Source: Heterotrichella gracilis
Taxonomy: Eukaryota; Sar; Xanthophyceae; Tribonematales; Xanthonemataceae
Direction: 5' to 3'
Assembly: GCA_032358255.1 (NCBI GenBank)
Contig: JAULBX010025398.1
Location: 1-61,961 of the forward strand
DNA: 61,961 bases
Position 1 is the stretch's first letter. Each line of letters starts with the position of its first letter. Shown piece after piece: positions 1 through 12,758 of the stretch. The notes beneath the pieces are model-generated. The model did not search any database. It was not told the DNA's origin and saw only the letters and a list, made by a program, of their open reading frames with translations. The translations under genes and the position numbers were made by a program.

Positions 1-2246
1 GGGGCTGGATAGGGCGACAGCATGAGACCGCGCGCTGGGTGACGTGCACATGGTTGAGTAGTGTCACCGAGATCTATGTGGGGAATGTTCAGGCCCGGCA
101 AAGAGGGGGGCTGGTGGGCAGATCAGCATACATGCAAGACGCAAGACGCAAGGGCCGAATGTGTTGAACAATGCATCTTGCAAATGGGCATCGTGTTGGG
201 TGCAGTTGCAACTGAAGTGGTCATAGTGCCTAGAGCAGCAATAGAAAAGCTTAACGAGTGTATCAGCTTTTGTTATTTTAGTCCCTCCTACATACTTTTC
301 GTAAGGTTTTGGCAGAACTGTGCTGGAGGTTTGTACACTTGAGGCACGTTTGGCTAGGCTCTGGTCGCAGTGCGAAAATGCAAAGTATGGACGTGGATTG
401 TGCCCTTGCAGACTTTTGCATATTGATGATGGGGTTACCACTTCAACACCTGGTCCAGGGGTTGGAATGCAGGTTTGTTTGCTTGGCAACGACGAGGTTG
501 TAAAGTTTCTATCGCCAATTTTACAATTGGAAATCGGTTTCAATTGTCCATCAAGTATGGGGGTGATCCATGTGTATACGGGGCACCAGAGTCAGTGCAA
601 CTACTTGCATAATCGCAATATGCTGTAAATTGGTTCAAAATTTCATGGACAACATTGTACCATGACCTGGTGATGAGCATGCATGCATATGGTCACAATT
701 ATGATGAGCATGCATAATGCTATATCTTAGCGCATTCAGACTGAGAATAATCCAGTCGGCGACCTCGGCGAGCTTGAAGAAAAGAAAAAGAAAACAATGT
801 TTGTTCGTTTAAAGCCAAAGGCGTGCATAAGGCGGCATGCATAGCGATTACGCATAGCCCCCATCTTGATTTAATAAAGAAATTAGTCCGGAGAGCCATC
901 ACGTGGGGGGGGAAATGCTGAGGAGGAAGGGGAATTAGCAGCAGGGTGCGTACGGGGGTGGTGAGGAATGGAGGGAAACTACTGGGGGTGAAATAAAAGC
1001 CTGTTATTCCCAGGGTGGGTGGGATGGGCAAGGATGGGAGCGCGGCCCGCCGGCGGCAGACAAAAATTCATATCAATTGTAAATTTACAATGAGCTGTGT
1101 GGGTCACAAGGTGGTGTGACAGCTCGGCTTTGCAAATATGTACAACGTTGGTAATGCGCAGGCTTGTCACAAAGAAAGTCCCAGAGAACAACGATTAATA
1201 ATAGCTGCTTTTTATAGTGTTTTCCTTTCGTCCTTTCCTTAAAGGAAGTTTGGGAATGACACTTGGTGGTCCAAAATAGTAGACTATATGTTGAGCTGGT
1301 GCTCAGCATGCTCAGAGCAGGTGCTGATTTAAATTACATATTACGAATTTACAACACCTCCAACTACAGCCCTATAAAGAAACATCAGGTAATCATTGCA
1401 TGGCTACTTGATGACATCCGAGCATAATGAGCCGTTGTTAGAAAATTGTTTGGGACAGCAACATTATGTTATAAATATACATTAATGCAGCATACTGATC
1501 GAAACTGCTGCCATAAATATTAGTATGCTGAAAGGATGGGAAATGACACATGACAATGCAAACATCAGTGCATTGCAATGCCGGTAATATAAATTTGCAT
1601 TGCTGCAATGTACTGTGTGCACTAAGCAATAAATTGCTGGCAATAGTATGGCTACAACGGTAAGTGTTTGCAATACAAAGTTGCTGACGCACATGTTATA
1701 CATGCTGTTAGTCCATAATTTATTATTATTTAACATCAGGAACATGGCATGGAATGAGCTGTGAAGGCATGTAGCTAGCTGACTAATAGCTATTTTATGC
1801 GCTGCAGCGTTTTGAAGCACATAAAGAAGAAAATTATCATATAATCACGGCCGCGCTGTATCTGGCTGGCAATGATTGTTTTAATAAAGGCCTCCATAAA
1901 ATGCCCGCACTTTTTACCTTTTGGTACCGGTAACGTGCCGCATAACATTGCAACATGCCTAACGTCTTCTGCCTGGTGGCACTTATCAGATCATTTGCTG
2001 GGCGCATGCATTGCTTATTCAGGCATGAGTCAGCTGTCATCTGAAAAACATCAAGAGACATAAGTTGAATAGCATTATTGTCTGTGCATTTTGAACAGTG
2101 TCCCCACCTAAAGCTGCGCATGCACTTCCTTAAGAGAGCTTGGTGTGCACTTTCCAGTTACACCAGCTCCATATTTTACGGCACTGACGGAAACAATCTG
2201 TCTGATACTGAGATACTAGCTAATGTCGCGTCCACATGCAAAATCA
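1..2246. other. Intergenic, no gene seen
   Basis: Short open frames occur on both strands (the longest is about 159 codons, minus strand, near 64-543). None shows a recognisable motif or splices convincingly into a longer product. The stretch is AT-richer than the coding regions and contains a TGCATGCA palindrome near 680. It may hold the 3' UTR of the transporter gene that ends at 2247. Confidence 0.5.
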
Positions 2247-3863
2247 TCACTTGAAAATTCGTCTGCGCTGATGTGGTGTCTGCTGTTGCCCCTTGGCTGG
2301 CTGCTGCAGCCATGCATACCAGACATGGCCGCACATCACAGCTGCAGCTCCAGCAACCTGCGAGTACAATGTGACATACAATCGGTAAGAAATTACAAAG
2401 TTAAGTGCCACTCACGCAATACGCAAGCCCGGCTGTAAAGGCTCACGCTAGGAGCCATCTTGCCATGGCAGAAGCATTTAATCAATGAACCTGGAATGCC
2501 AGGGTGCGTGCAGCAAAAGGGGAAAAATAAAGTCAATTGGGCTGTAAGTGCTCCTACCAAATCTGGACAATAATGTCTCCTGTTAACGATCACCTGTTTG
2601 GTAATTACCTGTTTGGCCAAACATTATATGTGACATCCTATTCTGCCAGAAGGGCCAGTGCGGGTCCACCTGATAACAGGTTTGCAAATTGGAGCACACT
2701 TGCGCAACATTTCAACAATGACTGCAACCACGCGGTGTAAACCACGGTGGGTGTTACTTGCCTGCCAAGCGCCGACACTGGAATCGAAGAACAGCCATCC
2801 CAGCAGAAGCACCAACAGGGTCTTTGAGTGGCCCATTACTGGAAAGGTGGTAGCAGTGAGGAGTTCGAGGCAGCTGTGCATGCTCAAAATTGTTGCCAGG
2901 GAAAGTAAGCAGGTTAGCAATGTTAATCCCAGTCCCGCGGGCGTCCATGAGTACTCCTGCACCCATTGCTGAGCTACAAGGTAACGATCAATGAAGGGTC
3001 CCAGTACCAACAGCATGGTACCCTGAATAGGCGCCGTCAACGCCAAGAACTCTGCTGGATCCACATCGTAGCGCGATTGGATGAAGCGTGCCGAGACATA
3101 ATTCCCGCCTGTGGTGGCAACTGCAAGTGCAGCCACTGTAGTGCTGGCAGCGGTGGCGGCCACATCGTTCACAAAGGCAAGTTTCAAACCACCCATGACC
3201 ATTGCCATGCTGCACAGTGCGGACCAGCTGTATCGCTTCCCAAAGAACACAGCTTCCAAGGTGGCAATGTATGGGATGACAGCCACCTTTGTCAACTCAT
3301 ATATGCCTACCTGCAAGCGTTGGCACATTTTGCAGCATACATTTATATATTTTTGAAGTTATCACAGTAATCATAGCTTCAGCTCATGTCACTTCTTGAC
3401 GGGGTAATAAACCTTCGGTGTAACAGTAATAATAATGTTGATATACCCGCACTGTGGCAACCACACTAAGACAGTCATGGCACGCAGACAAGCAGCATGC
3501 GCAGACGCTGCTGTTTAATTAACATACCGAATTGACGTTGAGGCTGATGTTCATAGCCACAATGGAGGTTGCCGACATGATTGCAAACACCAGCACAAGG
3601 TACATAGGCGGCTTGCTCAATGGCGACACCTCCTTGCTAACAGGCTTGTTTGCATATCGCCGTGTGACGGTGAGGGTGGCTGTTGACACCAGAAATTGCA
3701 GACATGTCAAAGTTGTCACAAAGTTGAATCCAAAGCCCTTTGGTGGCTGGGACATCAGGACTTTGTTGCAGATAATGAGGCAGACTGAGCTGACAACGTT
3801 GGCTGCAAAGGCTGTCACTGCAAAGACAGCACTAGCCCATGCGCTTGGGTCCAGCCTCTGATA
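2247..3863 (-). CDS. TPT / nucleotide-sugar transporter family membrane protein (5' end unresolved)
   Basis: Drug/metabolite-transporter superfamily, triose-phosphate translocator branch; such proteins exchange phosphorylated or nucleotide sugars across Golgi, ER or plastid membranes. Exons: 3528-3863, 2762-3310 and 2247-2357, giving about 331 residues after the first visible acceptor. Seen: the family-typical block YELTKVAVIPYIATLEAVFF at the start of the second exon, many hydrophobic segments, and a last exon with GAAAVMCGHVWYAW, matching the family's final helix. The second intron has a GC donor (AG|GCAAGT at 2761); the downstream acceptor restores the family C-terminus in phase 0. The first exon(s) with the start codon lie upstream of 3863, but none of the candidate donors between 3870 and 4080 closes the frame, so the N-terminus is missing. 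The substrate cannot be told from sequence alone. Confidence 0.85.
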
Positions 3864-6800
3864 CTGTCATTGTGGCTAGGGTTTGAAGGGTTTGACCAAC
3901 CATCGTGAAGAAGGGCCAGCTGGGGCAAGTTTATGTTGTTGGTAAGATTATCACTCATGTCACCGGGCCACGCAGTAGAAAAACGTTGCGCCTGCAGCAA
4001 CGCAAATCCTGTGGTACTGGTACTCTTGAGGCTCGCTCGGTGAGTGCACACATGTGTTACCGGCCATAAAAAACATTTTAGGAATATTTAAACATTTATT
4101 GGATACTCTAGCATAGAGCTCTAATTCAAACTATGTAGTATACATTGCAAATGGCATGCCAATGAACAGTGATACACTATTGCCTTTGGGGTCAATGTAT
4201 GTTACCACTGAGCTGCTGCGTCATGTATCAACCTGGGTCAACCTCTGCTTTGCTTGTCAACAAGCCATTTTTAGCTAATGCTTGAAATCGTTTTAGTACA
4301 GGTAACACCATGCACTGCATATATTTACATATAATTATAAATATGATGTGCGCTTGGCGTAAATCATACTGGCTATACTATAATGCATGCTGCAGCAGCC
4401 CCGGTCATTGAACCCCGGGTGGCAATGCATGCACAGTGTACTGGGTAAAGTTTGGTGCATGTGCGCATGTATACTGTGACCATGCATCCAGTTGGTAATC
4501 CCAGACTGGGATTTTAAGTAACTTTATTTTTTTGTAATTGATGCAGGATGAGACTGCACCATGGAACACGCAATGCCAATGACGCTGCGGGAATGTTTTT
4601 AGAAGAGTGAGCGGGGGACTTTGTGTACCCGTCCCCCTTGGGGTGAAACCCACTCCCTGTCAAGAGGGGTACCTTTCTCGGCAGATGATATTGAAGGACC
4701 AGCTCTGATGAAAACCCACTCCTTTTCAGCACAACCGAGGCTCCCACCTGCAAGCATTTATTCATATCCAGTAACGTTACTTCCGTTCAACGAAGCTTTA
4801 GCCTGGATCTCGTCTGCAACCGGACGGTGAGTCGAAGTCCGACTCGAGCAGCGACCGTGACAGGCTGCAGCTGAGGTGTATTCAAGATGGGGATATGTGG
4901 CCACAAGGTTACAAAATCATGCAGCACAAGCTCCGCATGGATATGACACACGACCTTGTACTACACCATCTAAACAAGGTCATGTAGGCGTCACCTACAT
5001 GGCGCGAATAATACACTCAGTGCCAGTTCTACTGAAAAGAAACCTTCTATATTCAACTGTCACAGTCACTGTGCACTGTACTCCATTGGAAGCACGAGTA
5101 CCATTCTTGCACGAGCCATGCACAAGCCAGTGGCACTCCACGCCAGGGTTTCACTCAGTCTACCAGCCTGAGATTCAGAATATTTCAACAAATAGAAAAC
5201 CTTACATGGAACAAGACCCTCGAGCATTGTCATGCAATGCAAGGCAGCAATTACAAGCCCACGTTGCTCTAGTATTGAAAACTCTTGCAACTCTTGCATG
5301 CAACCCGGTTGCACGGCATTCTGATGGCTGCAGCCACGGAGGACTGATCGAGGTACAGTCATGCCTAGGTACACTATTATAATGAACTTCACTGAATGGT
5401 TTCTGAATGCGGCCCAGCTGGGATGCGGGTTATAACTAGTAGACTGAGCAGGGCATCAGAGTATGAAGTTTGAGTCAACTTTGCGGCATTGCCATGTGAC
5501 TACCAGGGTTGCACTGTGGTAACAAAAACACGATATGTTTTTGTCCCCTTTGGGGCACGTAGTGCAGACCACTTGCCGTTGACCCAACACAAGTTCTACT
5601 GTATTGCTGTCACTGGCTGAGGCCATTATACTTACAAAGCATGCAAGTACGGCCAGATTGCGCCCAACTCACCATGGGCAAAGAATACCTAAATATACCT
5701 CAGTCTGGACATCCACTGGAGATTTATCCCAATGTGTAGCCTGCGTCCCAGGGTGCGCCCTGGTAGTTCCATGTCTGTCGTTTTATTAAACGCTGCTGTT
5801 AGCTGAGACATGTATCCAGACCATCGTCACAGTCCCAGAAGAAGAAATCCTTTTACTACGCCAGGGTTGAAAGGTTTGGGCTGGATCCTGAGGTTGAGAG
5901 CGGACCGTAATGTATTGCCGTCTGATGGCGCAGCATATGCTGCACAGCAGTGGCTCAGCCATTGTTTTGAAAACAATGGGCTTAGGCCCTATTTGAAATA
6001 TGTTTTTTTGGCATGCGTTGGTCTACTTTCCAACCCACGCCAGACTGGATTGCTGGAGAATTACTGGACATACATAGAGCCACAAAAGTCTTTTTTTTTT
6101 ACCTGCATGTGGTTGAGCAACCATGCAGCACTGGCCATTGGCCAAAACTATTGAGCAGCTTGCAAGACAACCATGCAGAGGATTTGGCAGTTGTAGCAAT
6201 TTCTGCATGCCCCAGGCGGTATTATTTGGACAGTGGCAGGTGCCACCTATTTTAATGCAGACAGCACAGCACTGTATGGCTCGCAATAGGTACGACCTAC
6301 CACTATGCCACCTATTGTGATGCAGACAAGTTTTGCTCCTGCTAGAATGGTGTAGCAGTCAATGCTCGGGTCAAATATGCCATTTCGCACAATTTAAAAG
6401 CAGATGTCCTTGTAAGAAAATAGCAGTCTAATTTTGCACACATGGCAATAATTTGGGCCCTGTCAATCCAGTAGTTTCTTCTTAATTAGCCAATGCACTT
6501 TTTAAATAGGCTTCACTGTACTGCACTGCGCAGTGGGTACTACAACGTTTGTTTCTGTAGCTGTTTGTGAAGCAGTTCAACGTGAAGTTCTAACGTTCAA
6601 CAAATGGTCACCGTTTAATTTCAATTGCAATTTGAACACATTTTTCTTTTCCAACCATGGCTGCAGTGTAGTTGCGCAACACCGGCGCAACCTTGCACAG
6701 GCCTTAGGAAGGTCCTGGCAGCATGGTCATGATGCTTGGCTTAAGAGCCGCAGCGGGACTTCATGAAACGGCTTGAATTTCTTATTTGGAAGTGCGATTA

Positions 6801-7512
6801 TTACACAATAAACCGTTTGGCGATCATCGTGGGCCATTGTCCATTATCAAACACTGTCTGACATCTGTACATGTGCATTCTCTATTTTTTACCGACTAAT
6901 CTAGTAGCTAGACTAGTGGCACATTCAAATGGTCTGAGACATCCCGTTTGAACTACAAATGGAACCAGATATTGATCCGAATGCGTACCCACTAAGCCCC
7001 ATTAGCATACCAAACTTTTGCAAATGACATTTGCGAGCATGATCTGGTGAAATCCGATACGATCCTCTCCCACAACCTCTCCACATATCATACGTTCATC
7101 ATATTCCAATGCAATGGCTTAGTGCTACAGCAAATAATTTTTTGTACTACTAGCGACAACACGATATTGCACTGACTTGTTAGCAGTGCAGCAAGACAGA
7201 GCAGACTGCGACACTGAATGCGATACATTGTGCTGGCTGCTTATTGCTAAAATGAGTTCCCTTGCAGTAAAACTATGCATGCATGTGCACAGCGTTCTAC
7301 ATTCTAATTTAGAAAATATTAATACAGTAGTGCACCATAGCACCGAGTGACTCTTAATTCCTCACCATGCTATATTCAGAAGACTAGTAACAATAACAAG
7401 ACTAGCGGGGGAGCAACTCTAAAGCACTGGGAGAAGCGGTGCCGGCGACTATGCAACGCTGAGTGCCGGATGCTCCTCTTGTCTCCCATTGCTGCTACAA
7501 CCGCTCCAACCC
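3864..7512. other. Long intergenic stretch, no gene seen
   Basis: The missing first exon of the transporter (minus strand) should lie at the left edge. Otherwise only short frames are present, the longest 168 codons on the plus strand near 4876-5382. None has recognisable motifs, family resemblance or splice-consistent neighbours. I see no tRNA fold and no obvious repeat. Confidence 0.45.
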
Positions 7513-10500
7513 TCACACCAGCAGGGGGTCCACTTCACCAGCCTCTGCTTGCTGTGCAGCTTCTGCGCTCCTTTCCTCATTTGCGTCTGCCTCCAGAGAT
7601 TGGAAGACCGGTTTGCGAGCCTTCAAGATGCACAGGCATGTCCAGTACCAGAATGCCATGATGCGCGTCTGCGCCTTCAGGGCTGTTGGGATGCTGCTGT
7701 TTGCAAATGACAGGCGCGCCAGCACCTGCAGGGGGGGAATGCGACTCAGAAACCATATTGCAGTGCAAATGCAACGCTCCATGGTGGACTTAGCACAGCC
7801 CAGCCCATATGGCACAGATACGAGATAAACTGTGCAAATGTATAGGGGACAGGGGATTTTTATTCTTGTTATATCGATTTAAAAAATAGAAATGCACCCA
7901 AAAAAAAGTATAATCAACTTAGAATTTTACATGCAAGGCTCCAAGCACCACCACCGTAGATGTCACGCCATGATGGACCACGAATGCGTCACCGATGCAA
8001 GGAAAATGCGCACTACCTGATCCCCACTGGTAATGTCACCAACTTTGCCCTCTGAAGCAAACTCCTGCCCCTTGAACTCATTGATGCACAGCGCCTCAAA
8101 TGACTGCTTGATGAGGCTGGTTTTGGGGATCCACTTGAGCACTCCTGGCACAGTCTCTGCATTGACGTAGTACCCACCTGCAAGCAAAATAGCTTGAAAC
8201 ATAGTATATGATAATGCTTATTTATAATCATGTCACTTATATTTCTATTGTGATTACTTATCAAATAATCAGATAATGTGGGGCATATTCCCCACAGGAG
8301 ATGTGTTTTCTGCTGTCAAAAGGCATTCCCATCTGTAGATGCAAAATAACATCAATTAAAAATTCCGTTTCTATACACCCTTTGATACCCAACCGCCTTG
8401 CAACTCTTGATGAACCGACTTGCCAGCCAGGCTGATGCAGTTACAACTTACCAAAGACAATGAAGACCAGCATGACTGCCGGCCCCACAGCCACTGCAGC
8501 CTCCGTTGAAGGTGCAAAGGCACCAACCGTCAGCCCCAGTGATGAGCTGGCAAACGACTCCAAGGTGATGATCCCCAAAAACTTGGCAAACCTATCAACG
8601 GCAAGGGACATTCAACGCGGCGAATTAAGGGTGCTAACACTTGTCAGCGGCAAACCTGTCAACGGCAAGGGACATTCAACGTAGTGATAAAAAACATGTG
8701 TCAAACAAACATGACTGAACCTGCCAGCTGACTGCCAATGTGGCTCAGCAATGATCACAAAGCACCACATGGCAGTCCCTGACAAATCAAAACAACACCA
8801 AGCGATTTGATGACTACCACAAAAAAGCGACCTCCCAAGCATCCATGTTTGTGCATCTGATTGTGTACCTGTGGAAGCTGGGGTTGAGGCCAGTGGTAGG
8901 GTAGACGATGGCTCCAAACAGCAAGGGGAACAGAGCGCCAATGGGGAGCTCAGCAGCCAGCTTGCTGACCAAGTACGGCAGCACATTGTAGCTCTTCTTG
9001 GCCCTCTCCCTGGACACAATCGTCCTCTCTGTTGGGAACACCTGCAGCGTCTTGATCAGCGAGGACATGGCTGTGTTGATGGCACACACCTGCACACCCA
9101 GTCTGCCTGTTAGCACAGTCTCAAATGAAGAGCAGCATAGAGGAACATAAATGCCAGGTGCAAATAATTGTACTTGCAAATATGCGCATCTAGGCCAAGG
9201 CTTCTCCAAAGTGGATCCTTACTTTGCATAGGTGGGCAAATTTGCGTAGCCTACGGTTTTAACTTGCGCATAAAGCTGCCACATACCTGCATCAGCCCCA
9301 TGCGATCCTGGATGGATGGCTGTGTGAGCTTCAACCTCCAGAAGATGGCCCCAAATACCACAGCAGATGACACGTTGCTCATGGCGCGTGCAATGTTTGT
9401 TGCCTTATCCCTCGTCACCTGCTTCCAGGACCTGCCAATCAACATCCTGCAGCCAATTACCCCACATCTAAGACTGCCTGGCAGTGAAAGTCCATTTTGG
9501 AACCATCCAAGATTGACAAGTGTATACCTTTTATACCTTTTATAAATTTTTATACCTTTTCAAGCAACAAACATTTTTATACATTTATAAAACACCGCAT
9601 ATATTTCAACCCCCCCACCTGAATTGCTTCAAAAACCCAATCTTGGGTGCGTCGTCCTCGGTGAGCAGCTCGTTTCCAGCCTGCTTGTGAGACGCCAACG
9701 CACCAGGACCTGACTGAGAGTCCCTGAAGGCTGCAACCAGCTGGGCAATGCGCTCCCTACAACACCAACCAATTTGCTCAACTGGTGATGGGCATGGCTC
9801 TGATGAGACGCCAGGGCACTGGATTGTCGACATCAAAAGTTGTGGTTTGTGTCAGGCTCCGTAGTTGCATGCACTCAGATTTGGCAATTTTGCCTACCTT
9901 GATGCAGCCTCTGCTTCAGGAGAAGAGTAATCGACTGACACAAGGTCTGCCAGGTACTCAGCTGGGTTGTAGTGGTCCGGACACCTGCGGTGGTGCGGCG
10001 AGGCTTGTAACTTGCTAACAATCTACAAATGTGCATGCATGCACCGGCCGACTGACTGTAGTCAACAGGTAGTTCCATCAGCGGCGTGGTCTAGCACTGA
10101 TAAAATTTATGACACTACACACAAATAACTGGATTTTCCAAGGAGCTAACTCCTTACTGCTAGTCCCCGGACCCTAGCTCAGGGTTTGCGAGATTATGAA
10201 GGCTCCCCCAAACCCTTTGAGACAGGCTGCCTTAGGGTTGTGCGAGCCCTACGGACCCCTGTCCGGATTCCTATGGCCCAGTCCGTTTGTGAAGCTACAT
10301 GCATCCCCGCACTTACAGCCAGATTAGCAATAACCTGAGGTACACGCATTATCCACCCACTTCTATTGCTTGGCTTGTACTATGCTTTTATTACCTGTGG
10401 CCCAGCGAGGCAAAGTATTGCACGGAGTCACTTGCAGGGCCACTGTACACCACGCCACCATCACACAGCAGCACCAGGTCATCAAACATGGTGAAGATTG

Positions 10501-12035
10501 AGCTCCTGGGCTGGTGAATGGAGCACACCACAGTGTCGCCCTCCTCTGCCAGCTTCTTCAAGGTTTGCATGACCTGCATGGCCACGATAATGATGACGGG
10601 ACCCTAGATTAGGACTACGTAAACACAGGCTTGCCGTGCTGTGCATGGGGATTGTTGCACAGCGACTCATGGTGTCACACTGACTACCGCTGTCATGCAA
10701 TGCTGCTTCCAACCTTCCAAACTGTTAGTTCATAGCTACAAAAATGCTCAAAAAATGAGCAAAATAATAACAGTGACGAAAGGACCAACAGCCTGTGCGC
10801 CATACATCACTGTTTGTCACATGCATTTTACCTTTTCAGCCTGGAATGAGTCCAGCCCAGTCGTGGGCTCATCAGCAAACAGCAGCTTGGGAGCAGCTAT
10901 GAGCTCGCACCCAATGCTCAGCCTTTTCTTCTCTCCACCTGACAGACCCCGCTGCTTCTCATCGCCCACCCTTGTCTCTGCGCTCTTGCTCAGCCCCAGT
11001 GCCTTCATCAGATTCTCAACGTAGGCTTCATTGTTCTCCTGGGACTCATCGGGTTTGCGCAAGCTGGCTTGCATCAGCAGGGTTTCCCTACGCGCAGTGC
11101 ACAAGGTCAACCCGTGCACATGTGGTTGCAAACCATGTTGCAGATGTGGTTGCAAACCATGTTGCAGTTGGGGGCGACATTGGCGTAACCTAATCCATTC
11201 AAGGTTGAAGCAGCCAGCATGCAAGAGCCAGCACTCCAGCCTGCACATCAGCAAGCAAACCGTGTTGTATTTCACTCCTGCACTGTCTGGCTTGATACGT
11301 GGGTGGCGAAGGAGCCACGTCGGGGTTGGATGCATGTCGGTGCAGCATATACCATCCTGTGCCCACCTGACTGAGAGCATGGAGTAGAACAGATCCTCCT
11401 GCTGCACATAGCCCTGGCGGTGCTTTGAGTCGACAGCGAGGACCCCGTTGACCGTGATTTGGCCCTGGAGCTTCAAGCCCTTGGCCTTCGGCAGCTGCCC
11501 CGCCAGGGAGTTCAGCAGAGTGGTTTTGCCCGATCCAGATGGACCCATGAGGGCCAGAAGCCTGCATTGCACAGCCAAAAAATGTTTCCTGCAGGCTGTG
11601 TGATCCAGATGGCCCCAAGAGGGTCAGGTAGGACGCGGTGCAGGCATTTTGTGGCCCGCTAAAGAAGTAGAAGGATGACAGAGGCCTTCTGGCCCGGTGC
11701 GACATGAGCTGTTGCTGGTTTAGCCATGAAAAGCTTCAGTGTTGGCAGTGTAGCCGTGCGCACCTTCCTGGTCGAGCAGCGCCACTGAGGCCTGTGAGGA
11801 TGGTCGTGGTGGTGCCATGCTTGTCAGTGATGCTGCACGTCACATCCTTCCACTCCAAGAGAACGGAGGAGTCAGCAGCAGCTTCCAGTTGTTCATCCGC
11901 TTTCGCCTTGTCAGCTTTCCGGGTGTCCCTGTTCTTCAGCACGCGGTTGATGCCCTTCACTGCAGCTGTTGCAAGCAGGATAGGCAGCTGGTGCTTGGGG
12001 AGCACGATGACCACCGCACCAAGCAGGAAGTCCAT
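7513..12035 (-). CDS. ABC transporter G family, half-size
   Basis: ATP-driven exporter half-molecule (nucleotide-binding domain then membrane domain, the ABCG/WBC order) that works as a dimer in a membrane. Eleven exons: 11764-12035, 11367-11561, 10832-11087, 10395-10573, 9898-9984, 9619-9756, 9287-9431, 8869-9089, 8452-8591, 8017-8177, 7513-7725; all phases agree, giving 668 aa. Visible motifs: Walker A GPSGSGKTT (about residues 97-105), Q-loop GYVQQEDLFY, signature LSGGEKKRLSIG, Walker B LLFADEPTTGLDS and H-loop SIHQPRSS. The exons from about residue 425 encode hydrophobic helices of the ABC2 domain. An in-frame stop immediately precedes the ATG at 12035, which supports this start. Intron 1 holds a degenerate copy of the Walker A segment. 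The N-terminus begins with a hydrophobic stretch. The substrate is unknown; ABCG members move lipids, sterols or hormones. Confidence 0.93.
8585..8681. repeat. 33-bp direct repeat across a splice acceptor of the ABCG gene
   Basis: Positions 8585-8617 and 8649-8681 are identical except for one base (A versus G). On the minus strand, copy one contains the TAG acceptor and first bases of the ninth exon (starting at 8591). Copy two lies just upstream in the intron and carries a CAG acceptor look-alike, whose use would lead quickly to a stop codon. Confidence 0.85.
11531..11630 (-). repeat. Walker A exon segment and its degenerate intronic copy
   Basis: Positions 11531-11560 (the real exon encoding the P-loop) and 11601-11630 (inside intron 1) are closely similar. 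The intronic copy, read on the minus strand, gives LTLLGPSGSHS, against LALMGPSGSGK in the exon. The invariant Gly-Lys of the P-loop is lost in the copy. Confidence 0.8.
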
Positions 12036-12758
12036 GGTTGCGGCTTCCTACCACCTGCGTCAAGCACAGTTAATATAAAGAAACGTACAGAATGAAGTGT
12101 GTTGCTCTATTATGTGTAGTTTGATGTGGGCGACGTCGTCATGTGAGGCACATGACTAGCTGGTGCAGAGTTGGAAAACTGCTGACGATGGGACGACAAC
12201 ACCCTTGGAACCCCTCGAAATGCGCGTGTTTACTAGTTGGGTTGTATACCTGCTGCGATATGTGGCAGGGACCTCACACACAATAGCTGCTGTTGCCAGC
12301 CATGGGCTGATGCCTAGGCGTGACGGTTGCTTTGTGCAAGCGGCAAAAAGGTTCGAACTCCCCAGATGCACCAGTTGTGTAGGTTCCACTCGCGCGACAG
12401 TTCGAAAGTTCGCAACAAAAGACCCACGAGACTGGTGGATACGTTTTTTATCTGCTGCCTGATGCATGCATATGCGTATACTGGATAAGGTGCCCGATAA
12501 GGTGACCCAAAATTAGGTGGGAATACGCTGGGTTGAGTATTGCAAAGAGCTTAACAACCACGGTGATTTGTCAAGAACCGTAGGTAGTGCGTTTATCGAG
12601 GCTACAAAGCAAGCGCGCCCGTTGCATAGGACGCACATGCATGCATTCCACAAATATGCATGCATTGCTTCGGCATCTACATATAAGGTTTCGTAACTGA
12701 CGCTTCTGCGCACTGCATTGACATCCAGAAACTTGTCAGTAGGGCGTTTTGTCCCGCC
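12036..12758. other. Divergent upstream region between ABCG and GHR genes
   Basis: About 720 bases separate the two opposed start codons, so the region probably holds both promoters. No box can be assigned with confidence. Three copies of the palindrome TGCATGCA lie at about 12463, 12637 and 12658. A 186-codon minus-strand frame (12513-13073) crosses this region but overlaps the proposed first GHR exons and looks like a chance frame. Confidence 0.4.

Noticed and set aside
12346..12372. T-loop-like GGTTCGAACTCC, possible tRNA
   Set aside because: No matching acceptor, D or anticodon arms could be folded upstream; not a tRNA.
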